From positions 1 to 10,792 of the forward strand of contig CAMYNZ010000125.1 of the NCBI GenBank assembly GCA_947259865.1: a stretch of DNA of 10,792 nt, in the 5' to 3' direction. The DNA is from an uncultured Desulfobacterales bacterium. Its GTDB lineage: Bacteria > Desulfobacterota > Desulfobacteria > Desulfobacterales > G020354645. Below the pieces are notes generated by a model. The model searched no databases, had not been told where the DNA came from, and saw only the letters and a program-made list of their open reading frames with translations. Made by a program: the position numbers and the translations under genes. Shown piece after piece: positions 1 to 6,164 of this stretch. Every line of letters starts with the position of its first letter. Position 1 is the stretch's first letter.

Positions 1-201
1 AAAATACTCGAAGAAGCAGGGTTGGTCGATTATCGCAAAGAGGGTCTATGGGTAAACTATTATCTGTCTGATGGGAAAAACAGCCCCTACGGGGCAAACC
101 TTCTGGGCAATCTAAAAGACTGGTTAAAAGATGATCCTGAAATAGCCGAATTGGTGGGTCGGGTACCCTTTTTAAATAGAGAAGAGCTGTGTAGGCGTTA
201 A
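1..201 (+). CDS. ArsR-family winged-helix transcriptional regulator, C-terminal part (5' end outside window)
   Basis: Frame 1 is open from the first base to a TAA at 199-201, giving 66 residues. The segment reads ILEEAGLVDYRKEGLWVNYY near its start. This is the end of the recognition helix and the beta-wing of ArsR/SmtB repressors, where the family has an L-x-EAGLV-x-x-R-(K/R)-EG-x-W-x-x-Y pattern. The tail (NLLGNLKDWLKDDPEIAEL) fits the C-terminal dimerisation helix. ArsR-type proteins repress metal or metalloid resistance genes and release DNA when As(III), Sb(III) or another metal binds. The metal-binding cysteines usually sit in the upstream half, which is not visible; the only cysteine here is near the C-terminus (ELCRR). 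The presence of an Acr3 gene 2.4 kb downstream on the same strand supports an arsenic role, by context only. Confidence 0.85.
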   Translation, partial: KILEEAGLVDYRKEGLWVNYYLSDGKNSPYGANLLGNLKDWLKDDPEIAELVGRVPFLNREELCRR

Positions 202-245
202 TTTTGTGAACCGGCGATAAGGTTGGATCGTCATATGTCGATGTA

Positions 246-267
246 GGGTTCTGCTTTTTCAGAATCC
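246..267 (+). other. Short stem-loop downstream of the ArsR gene
   Basis: GGGTTCTG (246-253) pairs with CAGAATCC (260-267) over 8 positions, one of them a G-T wobble, around a CTTTTT loop. It lies 45 bases after the ArsR stop codon. There is no T-tract after the stem on the + strand, so it is not a standard intrinsic terminator. It could be a weak terminator, a processing site or chance. Confidence 0.3.
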
Positions 268-289
268 AAATTTAAGCAAATACCTCTGT

Positions 290-391
290 ATGACAGAACA
301 AACCAAACTGCAGCCGGAGCCATACAGTCAACAATCAAAATCAAATCCCGGATCAAACCGCAAAGCGTCATGGTTTGTCTGTTTGTTTTAA
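290..391 (+). CDS. Possible 33-residue ORF of unknown function
   Basis: ATG at 290 opens a frame of 33 codons closing with TAA at 389-391. The peptide has a polar, Q/S/P/K-rich first part (MTEQTKLQPEPYSQQSK) and ends in a hydrophobic run (ASWFVCLF). This resembles the cytoplasmic start of a membrane or exported protein cut off at its first hydrophobic helix. No Shine-Dalgarno sequence precedes the ATG. It may be a leader peptide, a degraded gene start or chance. It is listed because it fills most of the gap between the regulator and the corrinoid gene. Confidence 0.2.
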   Translation: MTEQTKLQPEPYSQQSKSNPGSNRKASWFVCLF

Positions 392-436
392 CTCTCAAAG
401 CATCGTTATCACTTCAAAGTTAAAAGGGGAGTTGCA

Positions 437-1069
437 ATGGATATAATAGAAGAGATCGCCAGCAAGACAGAAAGGGGGAAACGGCTTGAGGTTCCGCAAA
501 CGGTTCAGCGGGCTTTGGAAAGCGGAATTTCTCCCTACCAAGTGCTGACCAATGGCCTGCAGAAGGGACTGGAGGCAGTCGGGGCTCGGTTTAAACGCAA
601 CCAGGCATACATTCCCGAGGTGCTTTTAGCTGCCAGAGCCATGCAGGCCGGCATGAATGTGCTTCAGCCCTTTTTGACAGAAAGCGGTGCTAAACCGATT
701 GCCAAAGTTGTTTTAGGAACCGTAAAAGATGACTTACATGACATCGGCAAAAACATGGTGGGCATGATGCTGGATGGTTCGCGGTTTCAGGTTATCGACC
801 TGGGAGTTAATGTGCCTGCTGAAAAATTTGTGGCGACCGTTGAAGCCGAGAAATCCGCCCTGCTTGAAATGTCAGCTCTTTTAAGCACCACCGCACCGTA
901 TTTAAAAACCGTAATCGAAGCCTTGAAGAAAAAAGGCCTGCGGCAAAATGTCAAGGTGCTGGTGGGAGGAGCGCCGGTAACGGAGGAATATGCAATAAAA
1001 ATTGGGGCTGATGGATTTGCGCCGGATTCAGCCCGTGCGGTTGACAAGGCCAAAGAGCTTTTGAGGTGA
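437..1069 (+). CDS. Corrinoid (cobalamin)-binding methyl-carrier protein, MtaC/MtbC/MttC type
   Basis: This 210-residue protein carries a methyl group on a bound corrinoid between a substrate-specific and an acceptor-specific methyltransferase in the cytoplasm. An N-terminal four-helix B12-binding cap (about 1-85) is followed by a Rossmann-like B12-binding domain (about 88-210). The cobalt-ligand motif D-x-H-x-x-G is intact at 99-104 (D99, H101, G104). The two other family landmarks are also present: the S/T-rich loop around 145-152 (MSALLSTT) and the GG pair at 177-178 (VLVGGAPV). The length matches the MtaC/MttC family. GGGGAG at 426-431 lies a normal distance upstream of ATG 437. Its natural partner, a UroD-type methyltransferase, lies downstream but is separated by a 284-base palindromic element. 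The methyl donor cannot be read from the sequence: no MtaB, MttB or similar substrate methyltransferase is in the window. Confidence 0.93.
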   Translation: MDIIEEIASKTERGKRLEVPQTVQRALESGISPYQVLTNGLQKGLEAVGARFKRNQAYIPEVLLAARAMQAGMNVLQPFLTESGAKPIAKVVLGTVKDDLHDIGKNMVGMMLDGSRFQVIDLGVNVPAEKFVATVEAEKSALLEMSALLSTTAPYLKTVIEALKKKGLRQNVKVLVGGAPVTEEYAIKIGADGFAPDSARAVDKAKELLR

Positions 1070-1110
1070 CGCCTTGACATTGAATTCAATCATCAATCAA
1101 GATAATTCAT

Positions 1111-1394
1111 GGGTTGGGGAGTTTTTTTGACCCGCCATAGGTCTTTGGCGGACTGCATGAATCATCAGCGACTGCATCGTGCAAACTCAGGCATAAGGGG
1201 TCGTAGCCAAAGAACAGCGCTTAGACATTAAAACAATGGGTTAGTGGTAAAATCAACATCGTGCCCCCAAGATAGGTTTGGGTTACCGCCTGTTCTTTGG
1301 CAACGCTCCCTAATGCATTCAAACAGTGCACGATTTCGCTGCTGATAATTCATTCCGCTATTATCACAGGTTGGCAGAAAAAACTCCCCGACCC
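1111..1394. repeat. 284-base imperfect palindrome (MITE-like or large folded repeat)
   Basis: The two ends are inverted copies: GGGTTGGGGAGTTTTTT at 1111-1127 matches the reverse complement of 1378-1394 at 16 of 17 positions. Complementarity continues inward with small indels. ATCGTGCA (1176-1183) pairs with TGCACGAT (1327-1334), and GCCAAAGAACAG (1206-1217) pairs with CTGTTCTTTGGC (1290-1301). The 72-base centre (1218-1289) also has GGTAA (1246-1250) opposite TTACC (1283-1287). There is no ORF in it and no transposase. The structure fits a non-autonomous miniature inverted-repeat element or a large REP/BIME-like repeat. I see no clear target-site duplication; the flanks are AT-rich (GATAATTCAT on the left, CATAATTATAAC on the right). 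It separates the corrinoid-protein gene from its methyltransferase partner. Confidence 0.8.
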
Positions 1395-1433
1395 CTCACA
1401 TAATTATAACTGTTGCCATATCGATAATTATAT

Positions 1434-1462
1434 TTTAACGTGTTGAAAAAATAGAGTATAAT
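1434..1462 (+). promoter_or_regulatory. Possible sigma-70 type promoter before the truncated methyltransferase gene
   Basis: A perfect -10 hexamer TATAAT (1457-1462) lies 17 bases after TTTAAC (1434-1439), a poor -35 match (3 of 6). The surroundings are very AT-rich, so a chance match is quite possible. If real, transcription would begin within about 15 bases of the TTG at 1480, leaving almost no leader. Confidence 0.25.
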
Positions 1463-1479
1463 AATTCTCGGGCCCTGAG

Positions 1480-2409
1480 TTGGGGCTTCGTATTGGCAAT
1501 GATGCGGTTGTGTGCCAAGTCGGAATTAATGCAGAAATGGAAATGAGCAAGGGAGACCTTGCCGAGGGTGAGACCTATAAATCTGAATGGGGGGTCGTTT
1601 ACCAGCGCCAGTCCGGTTTTAACAATCCTATTGAACACCCCCTGAAATCGCGGGAAGACTTTAAAGATTATACCTTCCCGGATCCCCATGATCCCAAGCG
1701 GATTAGGGAAATTGAGACGGTGATGCAAAAGTACCATGACGATTACGCCGTCATCGTCGATCTGTCCAGCTCACTGTTTGAAGCCGCAATGGCCCACCTG
1801 CGGGGAATGCAGGATTTCATTTTGGATTGCTATGACGATTCTGAATGGGCGGGTTCGGTGCTGGAGGGGTTGGCCGACTACTATCTTCAACTTGGCACCC
1901 ACGCCGTTGAAAGCGGCGTTGATGTGGTTCGAATAGGAGACGATATCGGAACGCAGACCGGAATGCTGATTCCTCCCGAATTATGGCGGGATTTGGTCAA
2001 ACCAAGAATAAAAAAGATGATCCAGGCTTTCAAAAAAACAAACCCCGATATCATTATGCTTTATCATTCCTGTGGGGACTTCAGGCCGATTATCGGTGAT
2101 TTGATCGAGGTCGGCGTCCAATTCCTTAGCACCATGCAACGCGTAGGCACCATGGATCCCTACGAGATAAAAAAAGAATTCGGAGACAAACTTGCGTTCA
2201 AGGGAGGGCTGGACACCCAACAGCTCATGCCGAACGGAACCCCAGAGGCGGTGAGAAGAGGAGTTAAGGATATTCTCAAAGCCTATGCACCGGGAGGAGG
2301 ATATGTATTCATGCCCGCGCATTTGCTTTATCAAGATGTGCCGATCGAAAACATATGGGCCATGCTGGAAGCCGTTAAAGATTATGGAAAATATCCCTTA
2401 AATTATTAG
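1480..2409 (+). CDS. UroD/MtaA-family corrinoid methyltransferase, N-terminally truncated
   Basis: This 309-residue product belongs to the uroporphyrinogen-decarboxylase superfamily that includes MtaA, MtbA and CmuA, which move a methyl group to or from a corrinoid protein. Visible family features are the zinc-site motif HSCG (H196, C198), GGLDTQ at 242-247, the NGTPEAV turn at 252-258 and PAHLLYQDVPIEN at 279-291. The C-terminal two thirds of the TIM barrel is therefore complete. The usual start (a RERV-x-x-A-L-x-H-x-x-x-D-R-V-P region, roughly the first 40-60 residues) is absent. In-frame sequence runs back only to codon 1465, after a TAA at 1462-1464. The only start is TTG at 1480 and there is no Shine-Dalgarno sequence before it. 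This points to a 5'-deleted gene or pseudogene, perhaps connected with the palindromic element ending 85 bases upstream. The adjacent corrinoid protein and Acr3 permease suggest a corrinoid methyl-transfer role linked to arsenic. Confidence 0.8.
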   Translation: MGLRIGNDAVVCQVGINAEMEMSKGDLAEGETYKSEWGVVYQRQSGFNNPIEHPLKSREDFKDYTFPDPHDPKRIREIETVMQKYHDDYAVIVDLSSSLFEAAMAHLRGMQDFILDCYDDSEWAGSVLEGLADYYLQLGTHAVESGVDVVRIGDDIGTQTGMLIPPELWRDLVKPRIKKMIQAFKKTNPDIIMLYHSCGDFRPIIGDLIEVGVQFLSTMQRVGTMDPYEIKKEFGDKLAFKGGLDTQQLMPNGTPEAVRRGVKDILKAYAPGGGYVFMPAHLLYQDVPIENIWAMLEAVKDYGKYPLNY

Positions 2410-2551
2410 AGACGTTTCACAACTGAGGAGAATCCCATTCGGATACCGCTTTTATCAATGTTTATAACGTCACATTTTAATGCGCTTGAGTAAAATATTC
2501 ATGCAATCGAAATTCACGAATTCCCCATTATCAATCGGGATAAACTTATAG

Positions 2552-2556
2552 GAGGT
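2552..2556 (+). promoter_or_regulatory. Strong Shine-Dalgarno sequence for acr3
   Basis: GGAGG at 2552-2556, within ATAGGAGGTACTCC, ends five bases before the ATG at 2562. It is the best ribosome binding site among the + strand genes and fixes the acr3 start. The 152-base gap before acr3 has no clear terminator, so acr3 may be read from an upstream promoter. Confidence 0.8.
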
Positions 2557-2561
2557 ACTCC

Positions 2562-3647
2562 ATGTTGGAAACCAAACGGCTGTCTTTCTTGGATCGGTTT
2601 TTAACCTTGTGGATTTTTCTGGCTATGTTCGTAGGAGTCATGTGGGGCTATCTATTTCCGGGTATCCGGGAAGTTATTAATTTTTTTCAGGTGGGTACTA
2701 CCAATATTCCCATCGCCGTCGGATTAATCCTTATGATGTACCCGCCCCTGGCCAAGGTCAGGTACGAACAGCTCGGGAAGGTATTTCGTAATGTTAAAGT
2801 TTTGGTTCTCTCTCTGGTCCAGAACTGGATCATCGGCCCCATCTTGATGTTTCTGCTGGCAGTGGCCTTTTTGTCGGGACATCACGAATACATGGTGGGG
2901 CTGATCCTGATCGGGCTGGCCCGCTGTATCGCCATGGTCATTGTCTGGAACGATCTGGCAGCCGGAGACCGGGAGTATTGCGCCGGGTTGGTGGCCTTTA
3001 ACTCCATTTTCCAGGTCCTGTTCTTTTCGGTCTATGCCTATATATTTATCACCGTCGTGCCGCAATGGCTCGGTTTAAAAGGTGCCGCGGTGGACATATC
3101 CATCGGCCAGATTGCAGAAAGCGTATTTATTTATCTGGGCATACCCTTTATTGGCGGCATCATTACCCGTATCATAGGGCTGAAAACCAAAGGCCGCAGC
3201 TGGTATGAAGAAAAATTTATTCCCAAAATCAGTCCGGTTACGCTGATTGCCCTGCTGTTCACCATACTGGTTATGTTCTCTTTGAAAGGAGAATATATTG
3301 TTCAGCTCCCGCTGGATGTTATTCGGATTGCCATCCCCTTGTGCATCTATTTCGTGGCCATGTTTTTTGTGTCCTTCTATCTATCCATAAAGGCCCGGGC
3401 CACCTATGAACAATCCACAACCTTGAGTTTTACGGCGGCTTCCAACAATTTTGAGCTGGCTATCGCTGTAGCCGTTGCGGTATTTGGTATCGATTCAGGA
3501 CAGGCTTTTGCCGCCGTTATCGGTCCGCTGGTAGAGGTTCCGGTGTTGATCAGTCTGGTAAGCGTAGCGCTGCGCTTCAGGCAAAAATACTTTCCATATG
3601 AAATTGAGACACCCATTGGTATCTGCCATGTTTCCTGCCAACCCTGA
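2562..3647 (+). CDS. acr3: Acr3-type arsenite efflux permease
   Basis: This 361-residue inner-membrane protein of the BART superfamily exports As(III), and in some members Sb(III), using the proton gradient. About ten hydrophobic segments span residues 14-340. The hallmark half-helix regions are present: the conserved cysteine in [13 protein letters not shown] (C122), and [19 protein letters not shown] (291-309), whose glutamate E298 matches the essential acidic residue of the family. The length is typical. The C-terminal tail is unusual in carrying a cysteine pair, C355 and C359 (ICHVSCQP). The gene has its own strong ribosome binding site, lies 152 bases after the methyltransferase fragment, and shares a strand with the ArsR gene at the left edge. 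Together these suggest an arsenic-responsive cluster. It faces ubiE tail to tail. Confidence 0.93.
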   Translation: MLETKRLSFLDRFLTLWIFLAMFVGVMWGYLFPGIREVINFFQVGTTNIPIAVGLILMMYPPLAKVRYEQLGKVFRNVKVLVLSLVQNWIIGPILMFLLAVAFLSGHHEYMVGLILIGLARCIAMVIVWNDLAAGDREYCAGLVAFNSIFQVLFFSVYAYIFITVVPQWLGLKGAAVDISIGQIAESVFIYLGIPFIGGIITRIIGLKTKGRSWYEEKFIPKISPVTLIALLFTILVMFSLKGEYIVQLPLDVIRIAIPLCIYFVAMFFVSFYLSIKARATYEQSTTLSFTAASNNFELAIAVAVAVFGIDSGQAFAAVIGPLVEVPVLISLVSVALRFRQKYFPYEIETPIGICHVSCQP

Positions 3648-3682
3648 GAGTTAACGAAGCAGATTTTGGGCCATGTTTCGAA

Positions 3683-3698
3683 GTGGTTTTAAAACCAC
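3683..3698. repeat. Perfect 16-base palindrome after acr3
   Basis: GTGGTTTTAAAACCAC is exactly self-complementary and starts 35 bases after the acr3 stop. As RNA it can form a 6-pair stem with a TTAA loop, but no T-run follows. A related but imperfect palindrome (GAAGCGGCTTTTAAACCACTTC, 6165-6186) occupies the same place after the TauE/SafE gene. A repeated 3'-end signal is one possibility; a DNA-binding site is another. Confidence 0.55.
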
Positions 3699-3748
3699 GC
3701 CTGGACCGGCAAGCCTCAGATTAGGCTCAAGGATAATGTGTAATATTC

Positions 3749-3842
3749 AGTTAGCCGGTTTGCCAGTTAAGCCGGTTGAGCCCGTATAGAAAAGGATCCC
3801 ATCCGATTTTTAACCGGCTAACGGGCCAACCGGCTCAACGGG
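3749..3842. repeat. REP-like long hairpin between convergent acr3 and ubiE
   Basis: AGCCGGTT occurs at 3753-3760 and 3770-3777, and its reverse complement AACCGGCT at 3812-3819 and 3828-3835. The block spacing is nearly equal on each side (17 and 16 bases start to start). The blocks and most of the sequence between them (TGCCAGTTA against the complement of CTAACGGGCC) pair into one stem of about 25 positions around a loop of about 34 bases. Its place between two convergent genes suggests a bidirectional terminator or mRNA-stabilising repeat. A smaller stem, AGCCT/AGGCT (3712-3716 and 3723-3727), lies just upstream. No T-run follows, so classical intrinsic termination is not shown. Confidence 0.75.
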
Positions 3843-3936
3843 GCAACCCAGTTTCTGTGTGAACACTTTGAATAAGATTATAACCCAGCTATTGGGCCTT
3901 AGCGGGAGTTAGAAACCAGATCTATAGTCTCGGCAG

Positions 3937-4749
3937 TTATGCTTTTTGTGCCAGGTGGATAACGGCGATACCATTGGATAGACGCCGATAAGACACCTCG
4001 GCAAAGCCGATTTGCGTGAGGATATTCGCCAGTTCATCGGGCAGCGGGAACAGCCGGATAGTTTCCGGCAGATGGGTATAGGCCTGCCGGTTGCCGGCAA
4101 CCACTTCGCCCACCAGGGGCATGATATAAAAAGAATAAAAATCATACAGCCTGCGAAAAACGGCCGATGTCGGTTTGGAAAATTCAAGACACATCAATTT
4201 GCCGCCGGGTTTCAACAGGCGGTACATTTCTCTAAATCCTTTTTCCATATGGGTTACATTGCGGATTCCGAAACCCACCATGGCGGCATTAAAACTTTGA
4301 TCCGCGGATGCAATATCCTCTGCATCTCCCTGAACATAACCGATGCGCTCTTTGAGAGAAGAATTGACAACTTTGTGCCGCCCGGCATTTATCATGGATC
4401 GATTAATATCGTAGAGGATCACCCGGCCGGATGATCCGATCACCCGGGCCGCCAGTATTGCCAGATCTCCGGTTCCGCCGCATACATCGATTACGTTGTC
4501 TCCCGCCTTCAAATTCATCATTTTTACAGCCGAACGTTTCCAGAGATGGTGGATACCAAAGCTCAAAAGTGAATTCATAAAATCATAATGCCGGGCCACG
4601 GAATCAAAGTGTCGCAATACCCGCTGAGCTTTTTCTGCCTCGGAAATCTTCTCAAATCCAAAATCGGCTTTGCCTGCAGAACGGATGTGCGCTTCCAGTT
4701 GCTCGCGCCGACGATGCTTGTTGACCCATATTTTACTTTTGTTTAACAC
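3937..4749 (-). CDS. ubiE: Demethylmenaquinone/ubiquinone C-methyltransferase (UbiE/MenG)
   Basis: This 270-residue SAM-dependent class I methyltransferase carries out the final C-methylation of the quinone ring. In an anaerobe the product would be menaquinone. The family signature runs throughout: FDSVARHYDFMNSLLSFGIH (48-67), the SAM-binding motif VIDVCGGTGDLA (86-97), QGDAEDI (140-146), VGFGIRNV (158-165), LLKPGGKLMCLEFSKP (178-193) and YTHLPETIRLFP (224-235). It has about 28 extra N-terminal residues, rich in Lys and Arg, compared with usual members. The GTG start at 4749 is supported by AAGGAG six bases upstream. ATG codons inside would cut into the conserved region, so the longer form is preferred. 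It is convergent with acr3 and divergent from the FixH-like gene. It lacks the cysteine arrangement of the arsenite methylase ArsM, so the nearby arsenic gene does not change its assignment. Confidence 0.92.
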   Translation of the reverse strand: MLNKSKIWVNKHRRREQLEAHIRSAGKADFGFEKISEAEKAQRVLRHFDSVARHYDFMNSLLSFGIHHLWKRSAVKMMNLKAGDNVIDVCGGTGDLAILAARVIGSSGRVILYDINRSMINAGRHKVVNSSLKERIGYVQGDAEDIASADQSFNAAMVGFGIRNVTHMEKGFREMYRLLKPGGKLMCLEFSKPTSAVFRRLYDFYSFYIMPLVGEVVAGNRQAYTHLPETIRLFPLPDELANILTQIGFAEVSYRRLSNGIAVIHLAQKA

Positions 4750-4754
4750 GCTCG

Positions 4755-4761
4755 ACTCCTT
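4755..4761 (-). promoter_or_regulatory. Shine-Dalgarno sequence that decides the GTG start of ubiE
   Basis: Read on the - strand the sequence is TAAAAGGAGTCGAGC followed by GTG. AAGGAG lies six bases before GTG 4749, an ideal spacing. This supports a GTG start and the Lys/Arg-rich N-terminal extension. Confidence 0.75.
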
Positions 4762-5026
4762 TTAAAGGCATTGCAATATAGCAGAGGAAATTAAATATAT
4801 CCAGTTCAAATATAACGCCTGTTGCGGATCATTAAAAAAAACCTTGAAGTTGACGGCACGCCCATCATAAAGTGAACACCAACATGATTACAGGGTCATT
4901 GTCAGAGATATGCCGGCTGCCTTGACGATTAAAGAACCGGTGTGAGGGTGAGTGCCTGATTGAGAGCTACAGTATTGGAATAATAAAAAAGGATATGACC
5001 GCAAACGAGTTCCGGGACGATGAAAA
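4762..5026. other. Intergenic region between divergent ubiE and the FixH-like gene
   Basis: This region must hold promoters for both directions. Candidates are weak. TTGACG (4850-4855) and a TTGAGA with TAATAA 15 bases later (about 4960-4985) point rightward, and an AT-rich tract lies before ubiE. None is good enough to annotate. A short frame at 4816-4875 ends in NLEVDGTPIIK and looks slightly protein-like, but it has no start. No terminator, tRNA or repeat is seen. Confidence 0.4.
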
Positions 5027-5485
5027 ATGATGGTTGCAAATAAAAGGCGATTCGGAGCACCTATATGTTTTCTAGTGGGCATGCTGTTTTTATCACCCTG
5101 CGATCCGCTGCCTATTTCAGCCGCTGAAAAAAATAAAAATGGGATAAACTGCGACCTTCATCACGGCATCTGCACAAAAAGCCTGTCGGGTTACACCCTA
5201 ACCCTGGAGGTCAATCCAAAACCGGTTAAAGCCATGGCGGATCTGTTATTCAAAGTAACCCTGTCCGGGAATCTTCCCGCCGACGCACATCCCCCTTATA
5301 TCGATCTCGGGATGCCGGGTATGAATATGGGCCCGAATCGTGTAATCCTTAAATCAGCAGGCCCAGGGGCTTACGAGGGCAGGGGAATCATCGTGCGATG
5401 TCCCAGCGGCAGAAAAATATGGCGCGCAACCGTGACGGTCCCCGACATCGGACGGGCAGAATTTATTTTCAATGTTATCTACTGA
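5027..5485 (+). CDS. Exported FixH/YtkA-like protein with Cys/His/Met clusters
   Basis: This 152-residue protein has a positively charged N-terminus (NKRR), a hydrophobic stretch (about 10-24) and a likely signal-peptidase site near ISA-AE (31-33), so it is probably periplasmic. The LSPC sequence could suggest a lipobox, but proline before the cysteine argues against it. The mature part begins with C-x2-HH-x2-C (C42, H45, H46, C49). A beta-rich domain follows, with DLGMPGMNMGPN (93-104, Met 96/99/101), the YEGRGIIVRCPSGRK segment (116-130, C125) and W132. This pattern matches FixH/YtkA-like domains found with copper or cytochrome-oxidase maturation genes. Metal binding is an inference. The start is uncertain: two ATGs (5027, 5030) with no good ribosome binding site. 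It overlaps the next gene by 14 bases, so the two are probably made together. Confidence 0.75.
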   Translation: MMVANKRRFGAPICFLVGMLFLSPCDPLPISAAEKNKNGINCDLHHGICTKSLSGYTLTLEVNPKPVKAMADLLFKVTLSGNLPADAHPPYIDLGMPGMNMGPNRVILKSAGPGAYEGRGIIVRCPSGRKIWRATVTVPDIGRAEFIFNVIY

Positions 5486-6164
5486 AAGTCTGTATCTAAT
5501 CTATCTGTCGACGGGTATTACGGTTGGCCTTGGGCACTGTATCGGCATGTGCGGACCGATCGTGGTCTCCCTGACGCTCAGTTTAAGCGGAAAGGGCGTC
5601 ATCCTTCCAAATTTGCTGTATAATTCCGGACGAATAATTACCTATATGCTCATGGGGGGTGTGATGGGCGCGACCGGCTCTTTTACCGTGGTGGCCGCCC
5701 ACATTGCCGCCCTGCAAAAGGCTGTCATGGTAGTCGCCGGCGTAATGATTGTTGCCATGGGCCTTGCCATGAGCGGCTGGATTCCGCTGGGAAAAATCTT
5801 CGGCGATCATTTTAATCCCGCCGGAATTCTCTCAAAAGGATTCAGAAAATTATCAGGTGTGAAATCGACCACCGTTTTTTTGCCTGTGGGTCTGTGGCTG
5901 GGACTGCTTCCCTGTGGCCCCGTCTATACCGCTTTGATCGGAGCGGCACGGGCCGGAATGGAAGTCAAGACCGCAGTTGAGGGGGCTTTCATCGGAATGG
6001 GGTTGATGCTGGCCTTCGGTGTGGGCACCCTGCCGGCGCTCTTTCTGGTTGCCAGGCTTGCAGATCTGGGCTGGTTAAAAGCCAGAAAAATCATCTATAC
6101 ATTCAGCTCAATACTTATGGTTCTGATCGGCGTTTATTTTATTATCAAGGCGATTCGATACTAG
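5472..6164 (+). CDS. TauE/SafE-family (UreH-2 type) multi-helix membrane protein
   Basis: This 230-residue integral membrane protein has about six hydrophobic segments. The first carries H-C-x-G-M-C-G (H22, C23, M26, C27) and a later one carries LLPCGPVYTALIGAA (145-159, C148). Both motifs are typical of the family annotated as sulfite exporter TauE/SafE or UreH-2. This family sits next to FixH-like and heavy-metal genes in many bacteria and is tied to metal transport or cytochrome biogenesis. True sulfite export is not implied by the sequence. The ATG lies inside the end of the FixH-like gene (14-base overlap, different frame) without its own ribosome binding site, which points to translational coupling. 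The Cys/His/Met residues of both proteins suggest that the exported partner and this membrane protein handle the same metal. Confidence 0.83.
   Translation: MLSTESLYLIYLSTGITVGLGHCIGMCGPIVVSLTLSLSGKGVILPNLLYNSGRIITYMLMGGVMGATGSFTVVAAHIAALQKAVMVVAGVMIVAMGLAMSGWIPLGKIFGDHFNPAGILSKGFRKLSGVKSTTVFLPVGLWLGLLPCGPVYTALIGAARAGMEVKTAVEGAFIGMGLMLAFGVGTLPALFLVARLADLGWLKARKIIYTFSSILMVLIGVYFIIKAIRY

Larger units (their letters stand above)
202..436. other. Intergenic region between the ArsR gene and the corrinoid-protein gene
   Basis: This 235-base gap has no convincing long ORF. It holds a short hairpin without a T-run (246-267) and a 33-codon ORF of unknown worth (290-391). The segment 290-303 (TGACAGAACAAACC) is roughly complementary to 372-385, so the region could fold back on itself. 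No convincing -35/-10 pair, ArsR operator or cobalamin-riboswitch B12-box was found. The ribosome binding site GGGGAG at 426-431 precedes the corrinoid-protein ATG. Confidence 0.5.

Noticed and set aside
202..436. Cobalamin riboswitch ahead of the corrinoid-protein gene
   Set aside because: No B12-box or other conserved motif could be found, although the gene context would suit one.
3737..3790. 17-codon ORF (MCNIQLAGLPVKPVEPV) preceded by AAGG
   Set aside because: It lies across the left arm of the REP-like hairpin; the frame is a by-product of the repeated AGCCGGTT blocks.
3940..3960. A second sigma-54-like string on the - strand (TGGCACAAAAAGCAT)
   Set aside because: It lies inside the last codons of ubiE (LAQKA), and the -12 element is wrong (GCAT in place of TTGC).
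3937..4749. Arsenite methyltransferase ArsM as the identity of the SAM methylase near acr3
   Set aside because: The sequence carries the full UbiE/MenG signature (GFGIRNV, LLKPGGKL, YTHLPETIRLFP) and lacks the ArsM cysteine layout.
4816..4875. Protein-like fragment ending NLEVDGTPIIK upstream of the FixH-like gene
   Set aside because: Only 19 codons after a stop, with no start codon of quality and no ribosome binding site; too short to support.
4888..5082. 64-residue ORF on the - strand overlapping the start of the FixH-like gene
   Set aside because: No ribosome binding site or recognisable motif; opposite-strand shadow of a better-supported gene.
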